A DNA stretch of 64,000 nucleotides from Vicinamibacterales bacterium (GTDB taxonomy: Bacteria; Acidobacteriota; Vicinamibacteria; Vicinamibacterales; 2-12-FULL-66-21). A program made the position numbers and the translations under genes. Location of the stretch: NCBI GenBank assembly GCA_035699745.1, contig DASSPH010000010.1:1-64000 (forward strand), in the 5' to 3' direction. Of the stretch, positions 31,419 through 40,943 are shown piece after piece (positions within the stretch are counted from its first letter, which is position 1; each line of letters opens with the position of its first letter). The notes below the pieces were generated by a model. The model searched no databases, was not told the origin of the DNA, and saw nothing but the letters and a program-made list of their open reading frames with translations.

Positions 31419-32713
31419 TCGCCGGGAATCTGCGAGCGGTCCGTCCTGACGCGCACCAGGTCGAGGATCACCTGATCCGGCCGGGTGCGGGTCAGCGCGT
31501 CGCCGAACTCCGGCGCGCCGTTGCCGACGACGATCACGTCCGACTTCTCGAGCACCTCGTCGATCGACTCGGTCAGCAGCGATGACAGGTGCGGAATCTG
31601 CTGGTTGATGTAGTCCTTGTTCGCTCCCACCAGCCGCGCGATCGAGACGTTCCTGTCGTAGATGCAGAGCGAGTAGCCCTTGCCGAGCAGCGCCTCCGCC
31701 AGGATGACGATCGGGCTCTCGCGCAGATCGTCGGTGCCCGCCTTGAAGCTGAACCCGAGCAGGCCGATGCGCTTCCTGCCGGTCTCGACAATCTCGTCGA
31801 CGGCGTGCTGGATCTGCAGCTGGTTGCTGCCCAGGATCGAGTTGATCACCGGCACGTCGAGATCGACTTCCTTGGCGCGATACTGCAGCGCGCGGACGTC
31901 CTTCGGCAGGCACGATCCGCCGAACGCGAATCCCGGCTTCATGTAGTACGACGAGAGATTCAGCTTCTCGTCCTTGCAGAAGATCGTCATCACCTCGTGG
32001 CTGTCGATCCCGACGCGCTTGCAGACGTTGCCGATCTCGTTGGCGAAGGCCACCTTCAGCGCATGCCAGGTGTTGCTCGCGTACTTCATCATCTCCGCGG
32101 TGCGGATCGTCGTCGTCTCGATCGGCGCGTCGACCCGCCGGTACAGCGCCCTGGTCGGCTCGGCGTCGGACGCGTAGTTGTGGCCGACGAGCGTCAGCGG
32201 CGGATGCCGGAAGTCGTGGATCGCGGTGCCCTCGCGGAGGAACTCCGGATTGACCGTCACCCCGAAGCCGGTGCCGTACTTCTTCCCCGACGTGCGCTCG
32301 ATCGCCGGAATCACCACCTGGTGCGTCGTGCCGGGCAGCACGGTGCTGCGGACGACGACGACGTGGTAGCCGGCTTTGTCCTTGAGCGCCCCGCCGATCT
32401 GCTCGGCGACGCGCTCCAGGTAGGCGAGATCGAGGCTGCCGTTCCTGCGGCTCGGCGTGCCGACGCAGATGAGCGAGATCTCGCTGTCGCGCACCGCGTC
32501 GGCGGTGCTGGTCGTCGCGCGCAGCCGGCCGGCGGCAACGTTGTCGCGAATCAGATCGTCGAGCCCTTTCTCGACGATCGGGCTGCGTCCCTCGTTGAGG
32601 CTGGCCACCTTGCCGGGATTCACGTCGACGCCCACGACCGTGTGGCCGTCCTCCGCGAAACACGCGGCGGACACGCTGCCGACATAGCCCAAACCGAACA
32701 CGGAAACGTTCAT
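31397..32713 (-). CDS. algD: GDP-mannose 6-dehydrogenase-like nucleotide-sugar dehydrogenase
   Basis: 438 residues. N-terminal Rossmann motif FGLGYVGSVSAACFAEDGHTVVGVD, catalytic region GFAFGGSCLPKDVRAL with the active-site Cys, and a C-terminal end DYRGICW that closely matches alginate-type AlgD. These enzymes oxidise GDP-mannose to GDP-mannuronate in two NAD-dependent steps; related enzymes act on UDP-glucose. AlgD is favoured over UDP-glucose dehydrogenase by EGLDDLI-type spacing, EMMKYASNTWHALKVAFANEIG and the GICW terminus. It is the last gene of the leftward part of the polysaccharide operon and probably supplies a uronic acid precursor. Confidence 0.85.
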   Translation of the reverse strand: MNVSVFGLGYVGSVSAACFAEDGHTVVGVDVNPGKVASLNEGRSPIVEKGLDDLIRDNVAAGRLRATTSTADAVRDSEISLICVGTPSRRNGSLDLAYLERVAEQIGGALKDKAGYHVVVVRSTVLPGTTHQVVIPAIERTSGKKYGTGFGVTVNPEFLREGTAIHDFRHPPLTLVGHNYASDAEPTRALYRRVDAPIETTTIRTAEMMKYASNTWHALKVAFANEIGNVCKRVGIDSHEVMTIFCKDEKLNLSSYYMKPGFAFGGSCLPKDVRALQYRAKEVDLDVPVINSILGSNQLQIQHAVDEIVETGRKRIGLLGFSFKAGTDDLRESPIVILAEALLGKGYSLCIYDRNVSIARLVGANKDYINQQIPHLSSLLTESIDEVLEKSDVIVVGNGAPEFGDALTRTRPDQVILDLVRVRTDRSQIPGDYRGICW

Positions 32714-32725
32714 TCCAGGTACTCC

Positions 32726-33961
32726 CTATGCGATCGCGCGTTGCCGATCGCTGACATCCGCTGCTCTGCGTAGTGCGTCCTCGAAGTCCTCGGCGACCGC
32801 CGACCAGTCGTAGCGCTCGACCACCAGCTGCCGGGCCGCCGACTCGATGGCCCGGCGCGCCGCCCCGTCGCGCATCAAGCCCACGACACGCTCCGCAAAC
32901 CGGTCCGGCTCGTCAGCAATGACGATGTTGCGGTCGCTGGTGACCGGCAGCCCCTCGGCCCCCACCGTCGTCGAGACCACCGCCTTGGCCATCGACATCG
33001 CCTCGAAAATCTTCAGCCGCGTGCCGCCGCCGATCCTGAGCGGGACGACGTAGACCGCGCCCCGGGCGATGTGCGGCCGCACGTCGTCGACGCGCCCGGT
33101 CACCTCGACCCCGGGAATCTCCGCGAGCTTCCTGACCGCCGGCGTCGGGGCGCGTCCGATGATGCTGAGCGTGGCGTCCGGTTCCGACTGGCGGATCCGC
33201 GGAAGGATCTCGCGGCAGAAATAGGTCATTCCGTCTTCGTTGGGCAGCCAGTCCATCGAGCCGGTGAAGACCATGTGGGTGCGTTCGGCCGCCGTCGCCG
33301 CGGGCGTGAAGAAATCGGTCTGCACGCCGGTCTGCACCACGTGCACCGGGTGGCTGAGGCTGCGCGGATACAAACGCTCGAACGTGCGCCGATCCGCGTC
33401 AGACACGGCGAGGGTGAGGTCGAACCGCGCCAGCGCCGCCGCCTCGAAGCGGAGCATCCGTCGCCACTGCTGCGTCAGCAGACGCTTCGAGAGCGGGTTG
33501 GACGCCTGCTCGGCGTGACGGCGCCAGATCTCCGCCTCGACGTTGTGGGTGAACACGATCGACGGGCACGGCAGCTGCGCCGGCAGGTTGACCACCGGCG
33601 GCAGGAAGTCGCAGACCACGGCGTCGAAGCGATCGCGCGCCAGGAGGTCCTCGAGGCGGCGGCGATATGCGGCCGAGCGGTACTTGGCGACGGCGTAGGG
33701 CACGGCGTCGACGACGTAGCGTGCGGCGTCGGCGTAGAACCGCCAGGTCCCCTTGGCGGGATCGTGACGCGGCACCGTCTCGAGGCGCGAGCAGACCTCG
33801 CGCATGCCGGCGCGATCCGCCGCCGTCTGACCGGCGTCGGCGAACGACAGATAGGTGATGTCGTGGCGCGCGGCGAGATGCCGCATGACGTGCCAGGTGC
33901 GGAGCTTGCCCCCCTTGTCGAGCGGCAGGAGCAGCCCCGCGTTGAGCCAGAGAAGCTTCAT
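32726..33961 (-). CDS. GT4-type glycosyltransferase, exosortase-associated (stp1-like)
   Basis: 411 residues. GT-B fold with N-terminal WLNAGLLLPLDKGGKLRTWHV and C-terminal donor site FTGSMDWLPNEDGMTYF, VVPLRIGGGTRLKIFEAMSMAKAVVST. This resembles the sugar transferases found with PEP-CTERM/EpsH systems (TIGR03087-like). It adds a sugar to a lipid-linked chain in the cytoplasm; donor and acceptor are not determinable. The ATG overlaps the stop of the upstream amidotransferase gene (ATGA); algD follows after 12 bases. Confidence 0.82.
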   Translation of the reverse strand: MKLLWLNAGLLLPLDKGGKLRTWHVMRHLAARHDITYLSFADAGQTAADRAGMREVCSRLETVPRHDPAKGTWRFYADAARYVVDAVPYAVAKYRSAAYRRRLEDLLARDRFDAVVCDFLPPVVNLPAQLPCPSIVFTHNVEAEIWRRHAEQASNPLSKRLLTQQWRRMLRFEAAALARFDLTLAVSDADRRTFERLYPRSLSHPVHVVQTGVQTDFFTPAATAAERTHMVFTGSMDWLPNEDGMTYFCREILPRIRQSEPDATLSIIGRAPTPAVRKLAEIPGVEVTGRVDDVRPHIARGAVYVVPLRIGGGTRLKIFEAMSMAKAVVSTTVGAEGLPVTSDRNIVIADEPDRFAERVVGLMRDGAARRAIESAARQLVVERYDWSAVAEDFEDALRRAADVSDRQRAIA

Positions 33962-35919
33962 GCGATCGCCTGTACGGAGGGGGCCTCCGCCCCGAACGAA
34001 GGCGGCGGCAGCGTCTGCACGCCGTCGCCGTCGATGAAGGTGCGGTACCAGAGCTCGAGATTGAGCAGGCTCCACAGGGCGTCCCCGCCGTCGTTCTCGC
34101 CGCGTTGGTGCGCGGCGAGGAGGTTGGCGACGGCGGGGGCGTTGATGATGCCGCGCTGACGGGTGCGCCGGTCGAGCAGCACTTCGCGCGCGACGTCGCC
34201 GGCCCGTCCGCGCATCCAGAGCGAGAACGGGACCGGGAATCCCATCTTCTTCCGGGTCAGAATCGCAGCGGGCAGGATCGATTTCACCGCCTCGCGGAGA
34301 ATCCACTTGGTGGAGAAGCCGCGCAGTTTCATCCGTGGAGGCAGCGCGGCGGCGAACTCCACGAGGTGGTGATCCAGGAACGGCACGCGGCTCTCGATCG
34401 AGGCCGCCATGCTCATCTGGTCCTGCTTCATCAGCAGTTCCACCAGGTACGTCTTGAGGTCGGCGTAGAGCAGCCGATCGAGCGTCGTGCTCCGGCCGTT
34501 CGGCGCGTCGAAGTAGGCGCGGGAGGCGGCGTAGGCCTCGGGCGTGGCGAACGCGGCGATCCGCGGATCGAGCAGCGAGGCCTGGCGCCGCAGTCCGATG
34601 GCGGCGAAATTGTCGAAGAACATCGCCTCCGGCGTGCGCGGCATCGCCAGGAACGAGCGCCGGGCGTAGCGGGCGGCGCGTGCCGGCAGCCGCGGCACGA
34701 TCGTGCCGGTGACGAAGTCGCGCAGCGGATCGGGCGCGAGATCCCAGATCGCCCCGGCGCGCCAGTTCGCCAGCGCGCGCGGGTACTTCCCGTACCCGGC
34801 GAGCAGTTCGTCGCTCCCCTCGCCCGTGAGCACCACCTTGACGTGCGCGCTGGCGAGCCGGGACACGAAGTAGAGCGGCACGCTCGAGGGATGCGCGATC
34901 GGTTCGTCCTCGTGCCAGATCAGGCGGGGGAGCGCGTCGAAGAAGTCATGCTCGTCGATGACGATCTCGTGCGCCTCGGCGTTGATCGCCGTCGCCACCT
35001 GCCGGGCGTACTCGAGCTCGCTGAACGCCCGCTGCTTGAACGCGACCGAGAACGTCTGCAGCGGACGATCGATCATCCGCGCCATCAACGCCGCGATGGC
35101 GCTGCTGTCGAGGCCGCCGGACAGGAACATCCCGAGCGGCACGTCGGCCATCAGCCGGGTGCGCACCGCGTCTTCGAGCCTGGCGCGGAACCGCTCGACG
35201 ATCTGCGCCTCGTTCAACCCGTCGAGCGAGGGATCGCGGCGCCCCACCGGCACGTCCCACCATTGCCGCGGCGTCGCCACGCCGCGCTCGAAGACGAGCA
35301 GATGGCCGGGCAGCAGACGGTGGATGCCGGTGAAGAGCGTTTCGGCGCCCGACAGGTACCTGGTCCCGAGGAGCTCGGGCAGCGCGCGCTCGTTCGCCCT
35401 GGCGCGCACCAGCCCGCTCTCGAGAATCGCCTTGATCTCCGATCCGAAAATCAGCCGGTTGCGGACGACGGTCCAGTAGAGCGGCTTGATGCCGAGGCGA
35501 TCGCGGGCGAGGAGCAGCCGCTGCCGCTTGGCGTCCCAGATCGCGAAGGCGAACATGCCGCGGAAGCGCTCGACGCAGGCGTCGCCCCATTGCTCGTAGG
35601 CGTGCACGATCGTCTCGGTGTCGCAGCGCGTCCGGTAGACGTGCCCGTGCGCCTCGAGCACCGGCCGGATCTCGGCGTGGTTGTAGATTTCGCCGTTGAA
35701 GACGATGACCACCGTGCCGTCTTCGTTGCCGAGCGGCTGGTGTCCGGACGCGAGGTCGACGATGCTGAGCCGGCGATGGGCCAGGCCGGCGCGATCGTCG
35801 ACGAACAATCCGGCGTCGTCCGGCCCGCGATGGGTGATGACGTCGCGCATGAACGGCAGCCGCGCCCGTTCATCCGGGGTCAGGTGATCGCCAGCGACGA
35901 TGCCGGCAATGCCGCACAT
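33958..35919 (-). CDS. Asparagine-synthase-like amidotransferase (exosortase-associated), copy 1
   Basis: 653 residues. The N-terminal class II glutaminase begins MCGIAGIVAG, so Cys2 becomes the nucleophile after Met removal; HRGPDDAG and VFNGEIYN follow. The ATP pyrophosphatase domain has FLSGGLDSSAIAALMA (P-loop SGGxDS) and GEGSDELLAGYGKYPRA. This is the AsnB fold, but in exosortase loci such proteins are thought to amidate uronic acids or other sugars in the polymer, as WbpS does in Pseudomonas O-antigen. It is one of three paralogs in this locus. The start codon directly abuts the stop of copy 2, and its stop overlaps the glycosyltransferase start (ATGA). Confidence 0.9.
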   Translation of the reverse strand: MCGIAGIVAGDHLTPDERARLPFMRDVITHRGPDDAGLFVDDRAGLAHRRLSIVDLASGHQPLGNEDGTVVIVFNGEIYNHAEIRPVLEAHGHVYRTRCDTETIVHAYEQWGDACVERFRGMFAFAIWDAKRQRLLLARDRLGIKPLYWTVVRNRLIFGSEIKAILESGLVRARANERALPELLGTRYLSGAETLFTGIHRLLPGHLLVFERGVATPRQWWDVPVGRRDPSLDGLNEAQIVERFRARLEDAVRTRLMADVPLGMFLSGGLDSSAIAALMARMIDRPLQTFSVAFKQRAFSELEYARQVATAINAEAHEIVIDEHDFFDALPRLIWHEDEPIAHPSSVPLYFVSRLASAHVKVVLTGEGSDELLAGYGKYPRALANWRAGAIWDLAPDPLRDFVTGTIVPRLPARAARYARRSFLAMPRTPEAMFFDNFAAIGLRRQASLLDPRIAAFATPEAYAASRAYFDAPNGRSTTLDRLLYADLKTYLVELLMKQDQMSMAASIESRVPFLDHHLVEFAAALPPRMKLRGFSTKWILREAVKSILPAAILTRKKMGFPVPFSLWMRGRAGDVAREVLLDRRTRQRGIINAPAVANLLAAHQRGENDGGDALWSLLNLELWYRTFIDGDGVQTLPPPSFGAEAPSVQAIA

Positions 35920-37830
35920 CTAGATCGCCTCCGCGTACTCGGCGCGCGAGGCCGGCGCCTGGTCGATGAACTGGCGGAACCACAGTTCGAGCATCAGCAG
36001 CTGCCAGAGCCGGTGCCGGTGATCGGCGCGGCCGGCGCGGTGCTCGCTCCACAGCCGGCTCACTTCCCGATGCTCGAAGATGCCGCGCTCGCGCAGCCGG
36101 CCGTCGGCGAGCAGTGCGTCGGCCATCGGCGCGAGCGGGCCGCGCAGCCACTCGCCGATCGGCGCTTCGAAACCCTGCTTGCCCCGCTCGAGGATCTCGC
36201 GCGGCACCTTGCGCTCGAGGGCGCGCCGCAGCAGGTGCTTGCCGCGCCCCTCTTTCAGCTTCAGCGACGTCGGCACGCGCGCCGCGAACTCGAGCAGCCG
36301 GTGATCGAGGAGCGGCTCGCGCGCCTCGAGCGACACCGCCATGCTCATCCGGTCGACCTTGGTCAGGATGTCGTCGACCATGTAGGTGTGCACGTCGACG
36401 TAGAGCCCGCGATCCAGCGGATCGAGCGATCGGCAGCGGCGGTAGGCGGCGCGGAAGGTGTCGAAGGGGTCGGCGTGCCGCACGCGGGCGGCGAAATCGC
36501 CGGAGTAGAGGCGCGCCTTGGCCTGCGGCTCGAACATCCCGTAGGCATGTTTCAGGGCGTAGGCCTGCGCCGGATCCGCCGCGAGATGGCGCAGCGATCG
36601 GGCGCCCTTTACCGACAGCGGCAGGGCCTGCGCCAGCCGGCCGGCAAGCGGCGCGGCGGCGCCGAGCGTGGCGCGCGCCGTCTGCTCCCAGCGCTCGACG
36701 CGATGTCTGGCGTAGCCGGCCCACAGCTCGTCGCCGCCGTCGCCGGACAGCGCCACGGTGACCAGCTCGCGCGCCGCCTTCGACACGTAGTACGTCGGCA
36801 CTGCCGATGAATCGGCGAACGGCTCGTCGAAGTGCCAGGCGAGCTTCGGCAGCAGCGACACGATGTCCGGCGTCACCGTCCGCGGATGGAATTCGCAGCC
36901 GAGATGCTCCGCCACGCGGCGGGCGTGAGACAGCTCGTCGTACGCGGCGTGTTCGAAGCCGACCGAGATCGTCACCGGCGGCCGCGGGCTGGTTTCGACC
37001 ATGTAGGCCGCCACGGCGCTCGAGTCGATGCCGCCGGAGAGGAAGGCGCCGAGCGGCACGTCGGCGATCTGCCGCAGCGCCACCGACTCGCGCAGCAGCG
37101 CGTCCAGCTCCTCGAGATAGTCCGCCTCGCGCCGCGCGTCGCCGTCGCCGGTGAACGTCAGGTCCCAATACCGCGACGTGCGGACCGTCCCCTTCTCCGC
37201 GATGAGCACGTGGCCCGGCTCGAGCTTGTGAATGCCGGCGTAGATCGTCGCCGGCGCCGGGATGTAGAGCAGCGTCAGGAACGCGTCAATCGCGTCCGGG
37301 CGCCATTCGCGGGGAACCTCCGGATCCTCGAGCAGCGACTTCAGCTCCGATCCGAACACCAGCCCGCGCCCGGGCAGTTCGGCGTAGTAGAGCGGCTTGA
37401 CGCCGACGCGATCGCGCGCCAGCATCAGCCGCCGCGCCTTGGCGTCCCACACCGCGAACGCGAACATGCCGCGGAAGCGCTCGACGCAGCGCTCGCCCCA
37501 CTGCTCGTAGCCGTGCACGATGATCTCGGTGTCCGAGCCGGTGCGGAAGCGATGGCCCAGGGCGGTCAGCTCGGCGCGCACCTCGGCGAAGTTGTAGATC
37601 TCGCCGTTGAACACCGTCCACACGGTGCCGTCTTCGTTGGCCAGCGGCTGATCGCCGGTCGAGAGATCGATGATGCTGAGGCGGCGATGTCCGAGGCCGA
37701 TGCCCGGCGCCAGGTGATAGCCCGAGGCGTCGGGGCCACGATGCGCGACGACGTCGGTCATCGCCTGCAGCACCCCGCGATCGAGTGGCCGCAAGGGGTC
37801 GAAGTTGAAGCGTCCGGCGATACCGCACAT
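35920..37830 (-). CDS. Asparagine-synthase-like amidotransferase, copy 2
   Basis: 636 residues starting MCGIAGRFNFDPL. The glutaminase domain (Cys2, HRGPDASG, VFNGEIYNFAEV) and the synthetase domain (FLSGGIDSSAVAAYMV, SGDGGDELWAGYARHR) are complete. It shares the general layout of copies 1 and 3 but is clearly diverged, so the three probably act on different residues or steps. The start was chosen because Cys must be residue 2; the open frame upstream belongs to other genes. It lies 2 bases after a GT4 gene and abuts copy 1 without a gap. Confidence 0.9.
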   Translation of the reverse strand: MCGIAGRFNFDPLRPLDRGVLQAMTDVVAHRGPDASGYHLAPGIGLGHRRLSIIDLSTGDQPLANEDGTVWTVFNGEIYNFAEVRAELTALGHRFRTGSDTEIIVHGYEQWGERCVERFRGMFAFAVWDAKARRLMLARDRVGVKPLYYAELPGRGLVFGSELKSLLEDPEVPREWRPDAIDAFLTLLYIPAPATIYAGIHKLEPGHVLIAEKGTVRTSRYWDLTFTGDGDARREADYLEELDALLRESVALRQIADVPLGAFLSGGIDSSAVAAYMVETSPRPPVTISVGFEHAAYDELSHARRVAEHLGCEFHPRTVTPDIVSLLPKLAWHFDEPFADSSAVPTYYVSKAARELVTVALSGDGGDELWAGYARHRVERWEQTARATLGAAAPLAGRLAQALPLSVKGARSLRHLAADPAQAYALKHAYGMFEPQAKARLYSGDFAARVRHADPFDTFRAAYRRCRSLDPLDRGLYVDVHTYMVDDILTKVDRMSMAVSLEAREPLLDHRLLEFAARVPTSLKLKEGRGKHLLRRALERKVPREILERGKQGFEAPIGEWLRGPLAPMADALLADGRLRERGIFEHREVSRLWSEHRAGRADHRHRLWQLLMLELWFRQFIDQAPASRAEYAEAI

Positions 37831-37832
37831 GA

Positions 37833-38954
37833 TCAGGCCGCCCGCGACGAGACGCCGCGCGGCATCCCGAGATGAGACAGATAGAGGTCCTCGAACGCCC
37901 GCACCATGCGGTCGAACGAGTAGCGCCGCGTCACCGCGTCGCGCGCGTTGGCGCCGATCGCGGCGGCGCGCTCGGGCGACAGCACCAGCGCCTCGATGGC
38001 GTCCGCCAGCGCGACCGGATCGTCGGGCCGCACCAGCACGCCGGTCTCGCCGTCGTCGATCAGATCGAGCAGGCCGCCGACCGCGCTCGCGACCACCGGC
38101 AGCCCCGCGGCCATCGCCTCGATCGCGCCATTGGGGAACGCCTCCGATCGCGACGGCAGGACGAACGCGTCCGCGTCCGCCAGCAGCGCCGGCACGTCTT
38201 CGCAGTGCCCGAGAAAGGTGACGTTCGCCGCGATGTGCAGCGACGCGGCGAGCGCGCGCAGCTCGCTCATCCGCTGACCGTCGCCGGCGATCACGAAGCG
38301 CAGCTGGGGCTGATGCAGCAGCAGCCGGGCGGCGGCCGCGAGCAGGACCTCGTGGGCCTTCTCCTTTCGCAGGTTCGCGACCGTGGCGATGGTGCGGACC
38401 GGCCGCACGCCGGTGCGCGGCGCGAAGCGGTCGACCTCGATGCCGTTGGCGATGACCTCGATCCGCCCCGGCGCGACTCCCTCGGCGACGAGCTGCCGCC
38501 GGGCGGCACTCGAGTTCGCGACCACCGCGTGGGCGCAGCGATACGCCTGGCGCTGGAGGACGATCTGCCCGGCGGTCTTGTCGGGGTTGATCTCCCGCCG
38601 GCTGCCGACGCGGACCGGCACGCCGGCCACCGCCGCCGCCGGCAGCGCGAACGTGTTCGCGTAGAGGTCGCAGCACTGCACCACCGCGATGCGATGGGCG
38701 CGGCACCAGCGCGCGAACGCCGCCGCCTGGGCCAGCGTCGCCGGCCTGGCGAAGCCGCGAATGGGAAAGCTGGTGACCGGGGCGCACCCGGCGACCCGCG
38801 GCAGCCACGCGCCTTCGGCGTGGAAGCAGGCGACGCGCACCGCGAAGCGCTCGCGGTCGAGCCTGCGGATCAGCTCGGTCATCTGCCGCTCGGTGCCACC
38901 GGGATGAAAGCTCGTGATGAACACAGCGACCGGAATTTGTGGTCCGGACTTCAC
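37833..38954 (-). CDS. GT4 family glycosyltransferase
   Basis: About 373 residues from a GTG at 38954; a GTG at 38984 opens the frame earlier, but it overlaps a sigma-54-like promoter on the same strand, and another GTG at 38924 is also possible. GT-B motifs: FITSFHPGGTERQMTELIRRL at the N-terminus, then VPVRVGSRREINPDK and the donor-binding FVLPSRSEAFPNGAIEAMAAGLPVV. It transfers a nucleotide-linked sugar during repeat-unit assembly. It sits between amidotransferase copies 2 and 3 in the same operon. Confidence 0.82.
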   Translation of the reverse strand: MKSGPQIPVAVFITSFHPGGTERQMTELIRRLDRERFAVRVACFHAEGAWLPRVAGCAPVTSFPIRGFARPATLAQAAAFARWCRAHRIAVVQCCDLYANTFALPAAAVAGVPVRVGSRREINPDKTAGQIVLQRQAYRCAHAVVANSSAARRQLVAEGVAPGRIEVIANGIEVDRFAPRTGVRPVRTIATVANLRKEKAHEVLLAAAARLLLHQPQLRFVIAGDGQRMSELRALAASLHIAANVTFLGHCEDVPALLADADAFVLPSRSEAFPNGAIEAMAAGLPVVASAVGGLLDLIDDGETGVLVRPDDPVALADAIEALVLSPERAAAIGANARDAVTRRYSFDRMVRAFEDLYLSHLGMPRGVSSRAA

Positions 38955-38967
38955 AGGCTGCCACCTG

Positions 38968-38984
38968 AGCAAGGCAGGTGCCAC
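38968..38984 (-). promoter_or_regulatory. Sigma-54 (-24/-12) promoter before the GT4 gene
   Basis: Read on the minus strand: TGGCAC, five bases, TTGCT, with the invariant GG and GC exactly 10 bases apart. It lies in the 39-base gap downstream of amidotransferase copy 3. The predicted start (about 38957) falls close to the GTG at 38954, so the translation start may be a little further inside the gene. An imperfect inverted repeat overlaps it (TGCCACCTG / CAGGTGCCA). Confidence 0.5.
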
Positions 38985-39023
38985 GGGACTTTAGGGGCAG
39001 GGAGAGGAATTGTAGGTACGCCG

Positions 39024-40943
39024 CTACACGACGTGGGCAGCGGTTGACCCGACCACTGCGGTATCGAGGTACTGCCGGTGCCACAACTCGAACACGGTCA
39101 GCTGCCAGAGCCGCAGGGTGTGATCGCGCTGCCCGCTCAGATGCTCCCTCAGCAGCCGCGAGACGAATGCGGGCTCGAAGTAGCCGCGCTGCCGCGCTCG
39201 CGGCGATTCGAGCACATCCGAAAAGAGATCCGTCAGGCCGCCGCGGAACCAGGTGCCGAGCGGGATGCCGAACCCCTGCTTCCGCCGATCGAGGATGCCG
39301 GTCGGGAGCAGCGGCTTCAGCGCTTCCTTCAGCACGTGCTTGCGCCGCCCCGATCGGATCTTGAAGCGCGACGGCAGCGTCGCCGCAAAATCGATGACGA
39401 GGTTGTCGAGCAGCGGCACCCGCGACTCGATCGAATGCGCCATGCTCATCCGATCGACTTTGGTGAGCACGTCCTCGGGCAGATACGTCTCGAAGTCGAA
39501 CCGCATCATGCGGCTGTCGTGCGGCAGGTCCTGGAACCGCTCGAAGTGCCGCCACAGCGCCGCTTCGGCGTTCGACGCGAGCGCCGCACGGGCGCCCCCG
39601 GCGTACAACGCCGCGCGCTCGTCCGCCGGGAAGAAGGTGATCGAATCCAGATACCGCCCGGCGTCGTCTTTCGCCACATGGCGGAGGAAATTCTTCCCCT
39701 TCGTGCCGTGCGGCAGCAGCGGCCACGCCAGCGCCGCCGCGCTGCGCAGCCCCGGCAGCGGCACGCGATCGAACGCGGCCACGCGCGGATGCGGCAGGTA
39801 GCGGTCGTAGCCGCCGAACAGCTCGTCGCCGCCGTCGCCGGACAGCACCACGGTGACGTGGCGGCGCGCGATTTCCGAGACATACCACGTCGGGATCGCG
39901 GACGAATCGGCGAAGGGCTCGTCGAAGTGCGAGATCAGGTCGTCGAGGATCGACAGGCCGTCCGGCTTGACGACGAATTCGTGGTGTTCGGTGCCGAAGT
40001 GCCGGGCCACGGTGCGCGCGTGCTCCAGCTCGTCGTAGGCCGGATCGTCGAACCCGATCGAGAACGTCTTCACCGGGCGCGGCGACGCCTGGGCCATCAT
40101 GCCGACGACGGCGGAGGAATCGACGCCGCCCGAGAGGAACGCGCCGAGCGGCACGTCGCTGACCATGTGCGACGACACGGCCTCGGCGAGCACCTGCCGC
40201 AGTTGCGCGACGGCGTCCGCTTCGGACCCGGCGAACGTCTCATCCGCGGCGACCTGCCAGTAGCGCACCACGTCGGCGCGTCCGTCCCGCCAGCGCAGGA
40301 AGTGTCCGGGCGGCAGCTTCTTCACGCCCCGGAAGATGGATCGGTCGCGCGGCGTGTAGAGGAACGCCAGGTAGTGATCGAGCGCCGCGAGGTCGAGCGC
40401 CGGCTCGACCGCGCCGGCGGCGAGCAGGGACTTGATCTCGCTGGCGAAATACAGGCGTCCGCCGCGCTCGGCGTAGTGCAGCGGCTTCTGCCCGGCGCGA
40501 TCGCGCGCCAGCAGCAGCGTCCGATTGGGCTGATCCCACAGCGCGATGGCGAACATGCCGCGGAGGCGCCGGAAGGCGTCCTCACCCCACTCCTCGTAGG
40601 CGTGGACGATCGACTCGGTGTCGCTCGAGGTCGAGAACGCGTGCCCGAGCGCTTCCAGCTCGGCGCGCAGCTCGCGATAGTTGTAGATCTCGCCGTTGAA
40701 CACGACCCGGATCGTCGAGGTCTCGTTGTGAATCGGCTGCCGGCCGCCGGCCAGATCGATGATGCTCAGCCGCCGCATGCCCAGCCCGAGACCCGGCTGC
40801 ACGTGAATCCCCTCGTCGTCCGGCCCGCGGTGCCGGATGACTTCGCACATCCGGTGGACGAGGTTGAACTCCGCATCCAGCCGCACCGGCGCCACCGAGA
40901 GCCGCGGCGCGGCGCTGTCGGCGAATCCCGCTATTCCACACAT
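39024..40943 (-). CDS. Asparagine-synthase-like amidotransferase, copy 3
   Basis: 639 residues from the ATG giving MCGIAGFADS; a frame open 8 codons further upstream would bury the catalytic Cys and was rejected. Glutaminase motifs IRHRGPDDEGIH and VFNGEIYNYRELRA, synthetase motifs FLSGGVDSSAVVGMMA and SGDGGDELFGGYDRYLPH. It is most like the exosortase-A-associated amidotransferase 1 type (TIGR03108-like). Its start overlaps the end of the heparinase-like gene by 13 bases. The three copies share the HFDEPFADSS segment (copies 2 and 3) or a WHEDEPIAHPSS variant (copy 1). Confidence 0.9.
   Translation of the reverse strand: MCGIAGFADSAAPRLSVAPVRLDAEFNLVHRMCEVIRHRGPDDEGIHVQPGLGLGMRRLSIIDLAGGRQPIHNETSTIRVVFNGEIYNYRELRAELEALGHAFSTSSDTESIVHAYEEWGEDAFRRLRGMFAIALWDQPNRTLLLARDRAGQKPLHYAERGGRLYFASEIKSLLAAGAVEPALDLAALDHYLAFLYTPRDRSIFRGVKKLPPGHFLRWRDGRADVVRYWQVAADETFAGSEADAVAQLRQVLAEAVSSHMVSDVPLGAFLSGGVDSSAVVGMMAQASPRPVKTFSIGFDDPAYDELEHARTVARHFGTEHHEFVVKPDGLSILDDLISHFDEPFADSSAIPTWYVSEIARRHVTVVLSGDGGDELFGGYDRYLPHPRVAAFDRVPLPGLRSAAALAWPLLPHGTKGKNFLRHVAKDDAGRYLDSITFFPADERAALYAGGARAALASNAEAALWRHFERFQDLPHDSRMMRFDFETYLPEDVLTKVDRMSMAHSIESRVPLLDNLVIDFAATLPSRFKIRSGRRKHVLKEALKPLLPTGILDRRKQGFGIPLGTWFRGGLTDLFSDVLESPRARQRGYFEPAFVSRLLREHLSGQRDHTLRLWQLTVFELWHRQYLDTAVVGSTAAHVV

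Noticed and set aside
38945-38990. Inverted repeat CAGGTGCCA/TGCCACCTG as a terminator after amidotransferase copy 3
   Set aside because: The stem is short and imperfect, with no T-run in either direction; the better explanation on the minus strand is the -24/-12 promoter it overlaps.
35920-39888. A single very long minus-strand open frame (over 1300 codons)
   Set aside because: Only the part from 37830 codes for a recognisable protein (MCGIAG start of an amidotransferase). The rest is the out-of-phase shadow of the GT4 gene and amidotransferase copy 3.
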